A DNA stretch of 6,452 bases from Limnohabitans sp. (lineage in GTDB: Bacteria; Pseudomonadota; Gammaproteobacteria; Burkholderiales; Burkholderiaceae_C). Position 1 is the first letter of the stretch, and each line of letters begins with the position of its first letter. The translations under genes were made by a program, and so were the position numbers. Positions 1 to 5,829 of this stretch are shown here, piece after piece. The stretch is taken from NCBI GenBank assembly GCA_030729445.1, contig JANQXJ010000078.1, positions 1-6,452 of the forward strand. Reading direction: 5' to 3'. A model generated the notes under the pieces. It did not search any database. It was not told where the DNA came from and saw only the letters and a list, made by a program, of their open reading frames with translations.

Positions 1-29
1 TGATCAACCAGACCCGCCAAGGCCGCTGA
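1..29 (+). CDS. Possible 3' end of an upstream gene (partial)
   Basis: Reading from base 3, eight codons give I-N-Q-T-R-Q-G-R and then a TGA at 27-29, about 25 bases before an intrinsic terminator. That is the expected layout for the tail of a gene that enters from the left. The tail is too short to identify. In many proteobacteria lptC precedes lptA, but nothing here proves this is lptC. The TGA at 1-3 in another frame could instead be the true stop, so the frame is uncertain. Confidence 0.3.
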
Positions 30-54
30 GTCCAAGACACGGCGTTGCCCCCGC

Positions 55-84
55 AGCCCGCCCCTGACCCGCGCGGGCTTTTTT
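55..84 (+). terminator. Intrinsic (Rho-independent) terminator upstream of lptA
   Basis: AGCCCGC (55-61) pairs with GCGGGCT (73-79), giving a 7-bp GC-rich stem with an 11-base loop. It is followed directly by a run of six T (79-84), which overlaps the last stem base. This is a textbook intrinsic terminator. It should end transcription of the gene to the left and so separate that gene from lptA. Confidence 0.82.
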
Positions 85-140
85 GCGCCCATCCTTTGAT
101 ATTTTGCCCCGCTGCGCTCGCGAGGCGTGGCGCTTGCACC

Positions 141-146
141 TACAAT
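141..146 (+). promoter_or_regulatory. Probable -10 box of the lptA promoter
   Basis: TACAAT lies in the context CACCTACAATGG, one mismatch from the sigma-70 consensus TATAAT. It is downstream of the terminator and 23 bases before the lptA ATG, so transcription would start roughly 16-18 bases before that codon. No convincing -35 hexamer is found 16-18 bases upstream. The same CTACAAT heptamer stands in a matching position before the gene at 4952, which supports a functional reading. Confidence 0.5.
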
Positions 147-169
147 GGAATGAATTCACAGCAAGATTC

Positions 170-799
170 ATGCCCCTCAAAAATTCTTCCCCGATTCGCA
201 GGACCTACTGGTGCTGGATGGCCTTGTGCCTCAGTGCCTTGGCCCTGCCCAGCCACGCCGAAAAAGCTGACCGCGAACAGCCCATGCAGATCGAAGCCGA
301 CAGCATGCGCCACGACGAAGCGAAACAACTGACGCAATTCACCGGCAAGGTCCAAGCGACCAAGGGCACGCTGGTCTTGCGTGCCGCCCGCATGGAAGTG
401 CAACAAGACGCCAAAGGCCGCCAAGTGGCGCGGCTGTGGGCCGCACCGTCTGAGCGGGTGTTTTTCCGGCAAAAGCGCGAAGGCGTGAACGAATTCACCG
501 AGGGTGAGGCCGAACAGGTCACCTATGACAACCAGGCCGATACCATCACCCTGAGCCAACTCGCCGAGGTCCGCATCTTGCGCGGCAACCAAGTGGCCGA
601 CCAGCTCAATGGCCACACCATCGTGTTCAACAACACCAGCGAAGTCATGACGGTGGATGGCCAGGCTGCCAGCGGCCAAGGCCAACGTGTTCGGGCCATC
701 CTCACGCCCAGAAACACCTCAGCACCCACACCCCCGAATCCCTCAGTCTCCCCCAGCTTGCGCACCAGCCCGGGCATGGCGCCCGCTCAAAAGCCATGA
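170..799 (+). CDS. lptA: LptA, periplasmic lipopolysaccharide transport protein
   Basis: LptA forms the periplasmic bridge that carries lipopolysaccharide from the inner-membrane LptBFGC complex to LptD in the outer membrane. The 209-residue product begins with a signal peptide: basic residues (RR at 10-11), a hydrophobic stretch at about 15-27, and a likely cleavage after the S-H-A at 28-30. The OstA/LptA-type beta-jellyroll domain spans about 38-165, with the family-typical opening P-M-Q-I-E-A-D, the F-T-G-K-V segment and V-T-Y-D. The last 30 residues are a Pro/Ser/Thr-rich tail, unusual compared with the compact E. coli protein. ATG at 170 was chosen because it puts the signal peptide at the N-terminus. 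An in-frame TTG at 83 would start inside the terminator. The ribosome site is weak. The stop overlaps the lptB start (ATGA), which suggests translational coupling. Confidence 0.9.
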   Translation: MPLKNSSPIRRTYWCWMALCLSALALPSHAEKADREQPMQIEADSMRHDEAKQLTQFTGKVQATKGTLVLRAARMEVQQDAKGRQVARLWAAPSERVFFRQKREGVNEFTEGEAEQVTYDNQADTITLSQLAEVRILRGNQVADQLNGHTIVFNNTSEVMTVDGQAASGQGQRVRAILTPRNTSAPTPPNPSVSPSLRTSPGMAPAQKP

Positions 800-1554
800 G
801 CCAGCCCGAAGTCAGCAGCCGCCTGGAAGCTCGCCACCTCAAAAAAGCCTACGGCAGCCGCAAGGTGGTGCACGACGTGTCGGTGCAGGTGGACAAAGGC
901 GAAGTGGTGGGTTTGCTCGGCCCCAATGGCGCGGGTAAAACCACCTCGTTTTACATGATCGTGGGCCTGGTGCGGGCCGATGGCGGACAGATCCTGATCG
1001 ACGGCGAAGATGTCACCCGCATGCCCATCCACAAGCGCTCGCGCATGGGTTTGTCTTATTTGCCGCAAGAAGCGTCGATCTTCCGCAAGCTCTCGGTGGC
1101 CGACAACGTGCGGGCCATTTTGGAACTGCAGACCAACGCACAAGGCCGCGCCCTGAGCCAGGCCGAAGTGGAAAAACGCCTGAGTGAACTGCTGAACGAT
1201 CTGCGGGTGGACCACCTGCGCGACTCGCCCTCGGTTGCGCTGTCAGGTGGTGAACGCCGCCGCGTGGAGATTGCCCGGGCACTGGCCACCGACCCGCGTT
1301 TCATCTTGCTGGACGAGCCTTTTGCGGGCATTGACCCGATCGCCGTGATCGAAATCCAGCGCATCATTGCCTTCCTCAAGCAGCGCGGCATTGGTGTGCT
1401 CATCACCGACCACAACGTGCGCGAAACGCTGGGCATTTGCGACCACGCCTACATCATCAGTGAAGGCCGTGTGCTGGCCGAGGGCACACCCGACGAGATC
1501 GTGGCCAACGCCGATGTGCGCCGGGTGTACCTGGGCGAACACTTCCGAATGTGA
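796..1554 (+). CDS. lptB: LptB, ATPase of the lipopolysaccharide export ABC transporter
   Basis: This is the cytoplasmic ATPase that works as a dimer with LptF and LptG to extract lipopolysaccharide from the inner membrane and push it onto LptC and LptA. All ABC motifs are visible in the 252 residues: Walker [10 protein letters not shown] (42-50), Q-loop Gln in L-P-Q-E (Q91), signature LSGGE (149-153), Walker B ending in L-L-D-E-P (171-175, catalytic Glu 174) and the switch His 206 in T-D-H-N. The length is close to the 241 residues of E. coli LptB, with a slightly longer N-terminus. The family-typical ending Y-L-G-E-H-F is present. Its ATG overlaps the lptA stop and has little Shine-Dalgarno sequence, so it probably depends on translation of lptA. 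rpoN follows after 37 bases. Confidence 0.97.
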   Translation: MSQPEVSSRLEARHLKKAYGSRKVVHDVSVQVDKGEVVGLLGPNGAGKTTSFYMIVGLVRADGGQILIDGEDVTRMPIHKRSRMGLSYLPQEASIFRKLSVADNVRAILELQTNAQGRALSQAEVEKRLSELLNDLRVDHLRDSPSVALSGGERRRVEIARALATDPRFILLDEPFAGIDPIAVIEIQRIIAFLKQRGIGVLITDHNVRETLGICDHAYIISEGRVLAEGTPDEIVANADVRRVYLGEHFRM

Positions 1555-1591
1555 TGAGCACTTCACACGTCCATTTCACGAGAGCGCAGGC

Positions 1592-3133
1592 ATGAAACCC
1601 GGTCTGTCACTGCGCGTGTCCCAGCATCTGGCGCTCACGCCCCAGTTGCAACAATCGATCCGCCTGCTGCAGCTGTCCACGCTGGAGCTGTCGCAAGAAG
1701 TCGACCAGATGCTGGACGAGAACCCGTTTCTGGAGCGTGCCGAAGAAGAAGCTCCGGCTGAGGCCTTTGGCCTGGATCAGGCCGACACCCACGTCAGCCT
1801 GGGCGACCGGGTGAGCGAAAGCGCCAGCACATCGAGCAGCAGCGACGATGGCCCCAGCGAAACCCGTGACGAAGCGGTGACCGATGTGGCCGAGAGCTGG
1901 GACGGTGACGGCAGCGTGGACATGCGTCCTGACGACAGCGAATGGGGCGGCGATGCGGCGCCACGCCAAAACAACGGCGAAGAAACTGCTGACGCCATTG
2001 ACCTCGCCCGCAGCAGCGGGTCCCTCACTGACTTTTTGCACCGCCAAGCGCTGTCGCTGCGTCTGTCCGAAGTCGACCGCGCCGCGCTGCGCTTTCTGAT
2101 CGAATCACTCAACGACGACGGCTACCTGACCGACACCCTGCCCGAGCTGGCCACCAGCTTGGCGGGCAGCGATGATTACGAGCAAATCGACGAGCTGGTG
2201 CACCGCTTCACGGTAGCACTGGGTTTGCTGCAATCGCTCGAACCCGTGGGCGTGGGCGCGCGCGACTTGGCCGAGTGCCTGCGCATCCAGGTCAAGGCCT
2301 GGCTGCAAGACGACCCCGAAGATGAAGTGGCCCAGGCGGCTCTGGCCATCTGCGCCCAACCGCTGGAGATGCTGGCCAAGCGCGACTACAAGCGTTTGGC
2401 GGTGGCCTGCGGCTTGAGCGAAGCCGTGATCAAAGCCGCTATCCCCTTCATCGCCCGGCTCGAGCCCAAGCCCGGCCGCCCCTTTGTGCAGGCCGAGCAA
2501 AACATCATCATCCCCGACGTGCTGGTGCTGAACACCAGCAAAACCGCCACACCCAAATTCCGCATCCAGCTCAACCCCGACGTGATGCCCAAACTGCGTG
2601 TGCACGACATCTATGCCAACGCCCTGCGCGGCGGCAAAGGCGACAACCACGCCGGCCTGCAGCAGCGCCTGCAAGAAGCGCGTTGGTTCATCAAGAACAT
2701 CCAGCAGCGCTTTGACACCATCTTGCGCGTGTCCACCGCCATCGTGGAGCGGCAAAAAAACTTCCTCACGCACGGCGAGCTGGCCATGCGCCCGCTGGTG
2801 CTGCGCGAGATTGCGGACGAGCTGGGCATGCACGAGTCGACCATCAGCCGCGTGACCACGGCCAAATACATGTCCACGCCGCAAGGCACCTTTGAGCTGA
2901 AGTATTTCTTCGGCTCGGGCCTGGGCACCGACAGCGGCAGCGCCGCATCGAGCACCGCCGTGCGAGCGCTCATCAAGCAGTTTGTTGCCGCCGAAAAACC
3001 CGCCAAGCCCCTGTCGGACAACCAGATTTCCGAGATGCTGAAAGAGCAAGGCATTGACTGCGCCCGCCGCACGGTGGCCAAGTACCGCGAAGCCCTGAAG
3101 ATCGCGCCTGCGAACCTGCGCAAAACCCTTTGA
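1592..3133 (+). CDS. rpoN: RNA polymerase sigma-54 factor (RpoN)
   Basis: Sigma-54 directs RNA polymerase to -24/-12 promoters and needs enhancer-binding ATPases to open them. The 513-residue product has the full family layout. Region I is Gln- and Leu-rich (about 3-48, with L-T-P-Q-L-Q-Q-S-I and D-E-N-P-F-L). Region II (about 50-135) is acidic, Ser/Asp-rich and low in complexity. The core-binding domain covers about 145-345. A helix-turn-helix region lies at about 403-425 (R-E-I-A-D-E-L-G-M-H-E-S-T-I-S-R), and the invariant RpoN box ARRTVAKYRE is at 491-500. It is somewhat longer than E. coli RpoN (477 residues), mostly through Region II. ATG 1592 is chosen because Region I starts there and GAGAG lies 7 bases upstream. 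The open frame continues upstream into lptB but only as a shadow. It is likely co-transcribed with lptA-lptB. Confidence 0.97.
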   Translation: MKPGLSLRVSQHLALTPQLQQSIRLLQLSTLELSQEVDQMLDENPFLERAEEEAPAEAFGLDQADTHVSLGDRVSESASTSSSSDDGPSETRDEAVTDVAESWDGDGSVDMRPDDSEWGGDAAPRQNNGEETADAIDLARSSGSLTDFLHRQALSLRLSEVDRAALRFLIESLNDDGYLTDTLPELATSLAGSDDYEQIDELVHRFTVALGLLQSLEPVGVGARDLAECLRIQVKAWLQDDPEDEVAQAALAICAQPLEMLAKRDYKRLAVACGLSEAVIKAAIPFIARLEPKPGRPFVQAEQNIIIPDVLVLNTSKTATPKFRIQLNPDVMPKLRVHDIYANALRGGKGDNHAGLQQRLQEARWFIKNIQQRFDTILRVSTAIVERQKNFLTHGELAMRPLVLREIADELGMHESTISRVTTAKYMSTPQGTFELKYFFGSGLGTDSGSAASSTAVRALIKQFVAAEKPAKPLSDNQISEMLKEQGIDCARRTVAKYREALKIAPANLRKTL

Positions 3134-3143
3134 GAGTATTTGA

Positions 3144-4463
3144 GTGAATTCATTGAACCTGTTCATGCCTTGCGCCGCGGGCGTTGAGGGCTTTTTGGCC
3201 GACGAGGTCCACGCCATCACCGGCCTCACAGGCCACGACCTGCTCACAGGCCGTGGCGGCGTGATGGCCCGCGCCTCCTGGCGCGATGCGATGCGCATCA
3301 ACTTGCACAGCCGCCTGACGCAGCGTGTGCTGGTGCAGCTGTCGGTCACCGACTACCGCAACGAAAACGACCTGTACAACGCGGCCAGCGAAGTGGCTTG
3401 GGAAATTTGGTTCACGCCCAAACAGACCTTCAAGATTGACATCACCGCGCAGCACAGCCCACTCAACAGCCTGAACTTTGCCGCCCTCAAAATCAAAGAC
3501 GCCGTGGCCGACCGCTTTCGCGCCAAGCGCGGCGAGCGCCCCAGCGTCGACACCAGCTGGCCCGATGTCCGCATCTACGCGCACCTGACGCCCGAGACGG
3601 CCACGCTCTACATCGACACCTCGGGTGAGCCGCTGTTCAAGCGCGGCTGGCGCACCGACAAGGGCGACGCGCCTTTGAAGGAAACCTTGGCCGCCGCCAT
3701 GATCGCGGCCAGTGGCTGGGACGGCACCACACCGCTGTACGACCCCTGCTGCGGCAGCGGCACCATCCCGATCGAAGCGGCGCAAATCGCCTGTGGCATT
3801 GCGCCCGGCTTGCAACGTCGCTTTGGCTTTGAAAAATTGCTGCCCTTCCAGAACCACGTTTGGCAAGGCCTGATCGAAGAAGCCCGCGACCACGAACACG
3901 AACCCACCGCGCCGGTTTTTGGCAGCGACGTGGCTTTCCGCATGGTCGACTTTGCCGAACGCAACGCCGAACGCGCAGGCGTGTCGGGTGTGATCGAGTT
4001 CCGAGGTGGCGACGCCCTGCAACGCATGCCGCCCAGCGAGACGCCTGGCGTGATGCTGCTCAACCCGCCCTATGGCGAGCGCATTGCCGCAGCGGGTGTG
4101 GCCGGGCGTGGGCGCGACAACTTCCAGCCGGGGGCGCTGGCAAGCTCCCGAGCTGCCGCCCCAAGCCACCACCGCGAAACCGCCCAGACCGACGACGGCG
4201 GCGACTTCTTTGCCCAACTGGCCAGCCACTGGAAGAAAAACTACAGCGGCTGGAGCGCCTGGATGCTCACACCCGACTTGAAGCTGCCCAGCAAAATGCG
4301 CCTGAAAGAATCGCGCCGCGTGCCCATGTGGAACGGCCCCATCGAATGCCGCATGTTCCGCTTTGACATGATCAAAGGCAGCTTGAAGCGCGTGTCTGGT
4401 GACGGCACGAGCAACCCAGCAGGCACGACCGGCACCGACACATCAGGAACGTCTGCACCATGA
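3144..4463 (+). CDS. rlmL: RlmL-like THUMP-domain 23S rRNA guanine-N2 methyltransferase
   Basis: This is a class I SAM-dependent RNA methyltransferase resembling the N-terminal half of E. coli RlmL, which makes m2G2445 in 23S rRNA. The 439 residues start with an RlmL-like segment, then a THUMP RNA-binding domain (about 45-155), the K-E-T-L-A-A-A helix (179-185), the SAM-binding motif LYDPCCGSGT (198-207) and the catalytic motif NPPYGER (307-313). The second methyltransferase (RlmK) fused in E. coli is absent. The stretch after NPPYGER (about 314-353) is a long Ala/Arg-rich linker, and the last 25 residues are a Gly/Ser/Thr-rich tail. The GTG start has GAGAG 7 bases upstream, partly within the rpoN stop region. 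The alternative ATG at 3165 has no ribosome site and would cut the conserved N-terminus. It follows rpoN after only 10 bases. The exact target base is inferred from the family. Confidence 0.85.
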   Translation: MNSLNLFMPCAAGVEGFLADEVHAITGLTGHDLLTGRGGVMARASWRDAMRINLHSRLTQRVLVQLSVTDYRNENDLYNAASEVAWEIWFTPKQTFKIDITAQHSPLNSLNFAALKIKDAVADRFRAKRGERPSVDTSWPDVRIYAHLTPETATLYIDTSGEPLFKRGWRTDKGDAPLKETLAAAMIAASGWDGTTPLYDPCCGSGTIPIEAAQIACGIAPGLQRRFGFEKLLPFQNHVWQGLIEEARDHEHEPTAPVFGSDVAFRMVDFAERNAERAGVSGVIEFRGGDALQRMPPSETPGVMLLNPPYGERIAAAGVAGRGRDNFQPGALASSRAAAPSHHRETAQTDDGGDFFAQLASHWKKNYSGWSAWMLTPDLKLPSKMRLKESRRVPMWNGPIECRMFRFDMIKGSLKRVSGDGTSNPAGTTGTDTSGTSAP

Positions 4464-4936
4464 GCCTGGAGGGAGGCGCGGCCTTGAAGGAAGGTCCAGG
4501 CGCAGACGTGGCCCAAGCCCCCGTGCGCCGCGTGCTGGACACCAACATCGTGCTGGACCTGTGGGTGTTTGACGAGCCCAAGGCCGAAGCCCTGCGCGCC
4601 AGCGTGGAGAGCGGCAGCACGCAGTGGCTGGCCACCGCCGCCATGCGCGAAGAGCTGGCCCGCGTGTTGGCCTATCCGCAAATCGTCAAACGCCTGACGC
4701 ACCGCGAGCTGCCCGCCAGCGTCGTGCTGGGCCACTTTGACCGCTGGGCACAGCTGCAAACCGACGCGCCCAAAGCCCCCTACGCCTGCAAAGACGCCGA
4801 CGACCAGAAATTCATCGACCTGGCCGTGCATCACACCGCTGCCCTGCACAGCAAAGACGCGCAAGTGCTGTGCATGAAAAAGCGCCTGGAGCGCTGCGGC
4901 GTGGCGTTGAACCCGGTCACTACAATCCCCGCCTGA
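4460..4936 (+). CDS. PIN-domain ribonuclease-like protein (PIN_3/COG1569 type)
   Basis: PIN domains are Mg-dependent ribonucleases, and many are VapC-like toxins. In this 158-residue protein the acidic residues are in place: Asp 27 in V-L-D-T-N at the end of strand 1, Glu 64/65 in M-R-E-E-L, the cluster C-K-D-A-D-D-Q-K-F (110-118, resembling the C-R-D-P-D-D-x-K-F of COG1569) and Asp 133 in H-S-K-D. About 22 residues precede the first strand. The ATG overlaps the methyltransferase stop (ATGA) and has AGGA 11 bases upstream. An in-frame TTG at 4484 has a much stronger Shine-Dalgarno (4468-4476) and could be the real start, giving 150 residues. No antitoxin gene is adjacent, so a housekeeping RNA-processing role is as likely as a toxin role. 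The family call is firm and the function is not known. Confidence 0.8.
   Translation: MSLEGGAALKEGPGADVAQAPVRRVLDTNIVLDLWVFDEPKAEALRASVESGSTQWLATAAMREELARVLAYPQIVKRLTHRELPASVVLGHFDRWAQLQTDAPKAPYACKDADDQKFIDLAVHHTAALHSKDAQVLCMKKRLERCGVALNPVTTIPA
4921..4926 (+). promoter_or_regulatory. Probable -10 box of a promoter for the YecA-like gene
   Basis: TACAAT, in the context CACTACAATCCCC, lies in the last codons of the PIN gene and 25 bases before the next ATG. It matches the box upstream of lptA in sequence (CTACAAT) and in distance to the start codon. No good -35 hexamer is present at normal spacing; TTGAAC at 4907-4912 is too close. It suggests the downstream gene can be transcribed independently of the operon. 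Confidence 0.45.
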
Positions 4937-4951
4937 ACACAGGAACACACC

Positions 4952-5725
4952 ATGAACACGACCGCTGGCTTGGCCGCCGAAGACTTTGACAATCTGGACA
5001 ACATCCTGGACGACTTGCGCGAGCGCTTTGAAGAGACGCCGCAGTGGGAGTTTTGTGAGGGGTTCATGGCGGCGCTGGTGTGCTGCCGCCGTGCCATTCC
5101 CGACAGCGAGTGGCTGCCGATGCTGCTGGGGGTGGATGAGGGTGAGGATGGCGGCAGCTTTGCCGACGATGCCCAGCGCCAGCAGTTCATGGCTTTGTGG
5201 CAGCGCCGTTTTGACGAGATCAAGCTCGCACTCGACACGCCCGTGGAAGCGCTGGACGACGACAAGGCCTATGCGCCCGAAGTGATGGATGTACGTGGGG
5301 CGATCGCTTCGCTGCCACCCGAAGAGCGCGAAGAAATCGAGGACAGCGAGATCCCCTCGTTTGCACAGGTGTGGGCGCTGGGCTTCATGTTCGCGGTGGA
5401 AAACTGGCCCGAAGAGTGGGCCACGCCCAAGGACAAAGACGCGGCCAAGTGGTACGACTTGTCACTCGAAGCCATCGTCGCTCTGACCGAAGACGACGAC
5501 GCGGTGCCAACCCTGTCGGCTTTGTCTGAGGACGGCCCGCCCAGCGTGAGCGAAGAGCGCCTGAACGCTTATGGCGAGGCGCTGTGGGCGGTGTATGACC
5601 TGCGCGAGATCTGGCGCAACATCGGCCCGCGTGTGACCCAGGTCATCAAGGAAGCCACTCCCGGGCGCAACGATGCCTGCAGTTGTGGCAGCGGGAAGAA
5701 ATACAAGAAGTGCTGCGGGGCTTGA
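4952..5725 (+). CDS. UPF0149/YecA-family protein with C-terminal SEC-C zinc motif
   Basis: The 257-residue product has an acidic helical N-terminal domain of UPF0149/YecA type (about 14-175; E-F-C-E-G-F-M-A-A at 33-41, F-A-Q-V-W-A-L-G-F at 137-145, N-W-P-E-E-W at 151-156). At the extreme C-terminus is a complete SEC-C motif with Cys 243, 245, 254 and 255 (C-S-C-G-S-G-K-K-Y-K-K-C-C). SEC-C motifs bind zinc and are known from the SecA tail, where they contact SecB and ribosomes; E. coli YecA shares this tail. No enzymatic role is evident, and a link to protein export or ribosomes is only inference from the motif. AGGA lies 7 bases before the ATG. The gene starts 15 bases after the PIN stop and may have its own promoter. 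It converges on the hydrolase gene. Confidence 0.85.
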   Translation: MNTTAGLAAEDFDNLDNILDDLRERFEETPQWEFCEGFMAALVCCRRAIPDSEWLPMLLGVDEGEDGGSFADDAQRQQFMALWQRRFDEIKLALDTPVEALDDDKAYAPEVMDVRGAIASLPPEEREEIEDSEIPSFAQVWALGFMFAVENWPEEWATPKDKDAAKWYDLSLEAIVALTEDDDAVPTLSALSEDGPPSVSEERLNAYGEALWAVYDLREIWRNIGPRVTQVIKEATPGRNDACSCGSGKKYKKCCGA

Positions 5726-5737
5726 GACTCCGCGACG

Positions 5738-5807
5738 CTGGATCCCGGGTCAAGCCCGGGATGACACCATTGAGAGCCGGGATGACCATTGAGAGACGGA
5801 ATGACAG
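5738..5807. repeat. Dispersed palindromic repeat remnant with decaying tandem units
   Basis: ATCCCGGG (5742-5749) and CCCGGGAT (5755-5762) form a perfect 8-bp inverted repeat around the 5-base loop TCAAG. The sequence CGGGATGAC with a trailing CATTGAGAG then recurs: unit 1 at 5757-5776, unit 2 at 5778-5795 and a degenerate unit 3 at about 5797-5807. Read on the - strand it would encode C-H-P-G-L-D-P-G-S, the well-known spurious peptide of short intergenic repeats found across many proteobacterial genomes. No T-run follows, so it is not a classic intrinsic terminator, although it could slow or protect transcripts at their 3' end. Confidence 0.7.
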
Positions 5808-5819
5808 TCGGAACTGTCA
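5802..5819 (-). terminator. Perfect hairpin between convergent genes, possible weak terminator
   Basis: TGACAGT (5802-5808) and ACTGTCA (5813-5819) form a perfect 7-bp stem around a 4-base loop, CGGA. For the - strand hydrolase it begins 10 bases after the stop codon and is followed by a pyrimidine-rich stretch (TTCCGTCTCTC), a poor but possible terminator tail. On the + strand there is no T-run. It overlaps the edge of the third repeat unit. Function is uncertain. Confidence 0.4.
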
Positions 5820-5829
5820 AGCGCAACCC

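Noticed and set aside
117..124. The palindrome CTCGCGAG as an operator
   Set aside because: It is only 8 bases long with no second copy nearby. It overlaps the expected -35 region but can arise by chance in GC-rich DNA.
128..138. A sigma-54-like pair TGGCGC and TTGCA before lptA
   Set aside because: The two elements are directly adjacent, whereas -24/-12 promoters need about 5 bases between them.
83..169. An upstream TTG start for lptA at 83
   Set aside because: It lies in the terminator T-run and upstream of the likely promoter, and would bury the signal peptide 29 residues inside the protein.
2105..3349. A 414-codon open frame on the - strand across rpoN
   Set aside because: It is antisense to a certain rpoN gene with clear domains. 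Long open antisense frames are common in GC-rich genes with strong codon bias, and the translation shows no known fold, only Ala/Gly/Val/His-rich sequence.
3150..4229. A 359-codon open frame on the - strand across the methyltransferase gene
   Set aside because: Same reason: antisense to a well-supported gene, biased composition, no recognisable motif.
4460..5725. The PIN gene and the YecA-like gene as a toxin-antitoxin pair
   Set aside because: The downstream protein is a 257-residue UPF0149/SEC-C protein, not a small DNA-binding antitoxin, and it follows a likely separate promoter.
5569..5826. A small - strand frame through the repeat region
   Set aside because: Its peptide contains the H-P-G-L-D-P-G-S string typical of spurious frames over dispersed intergenic repeats.
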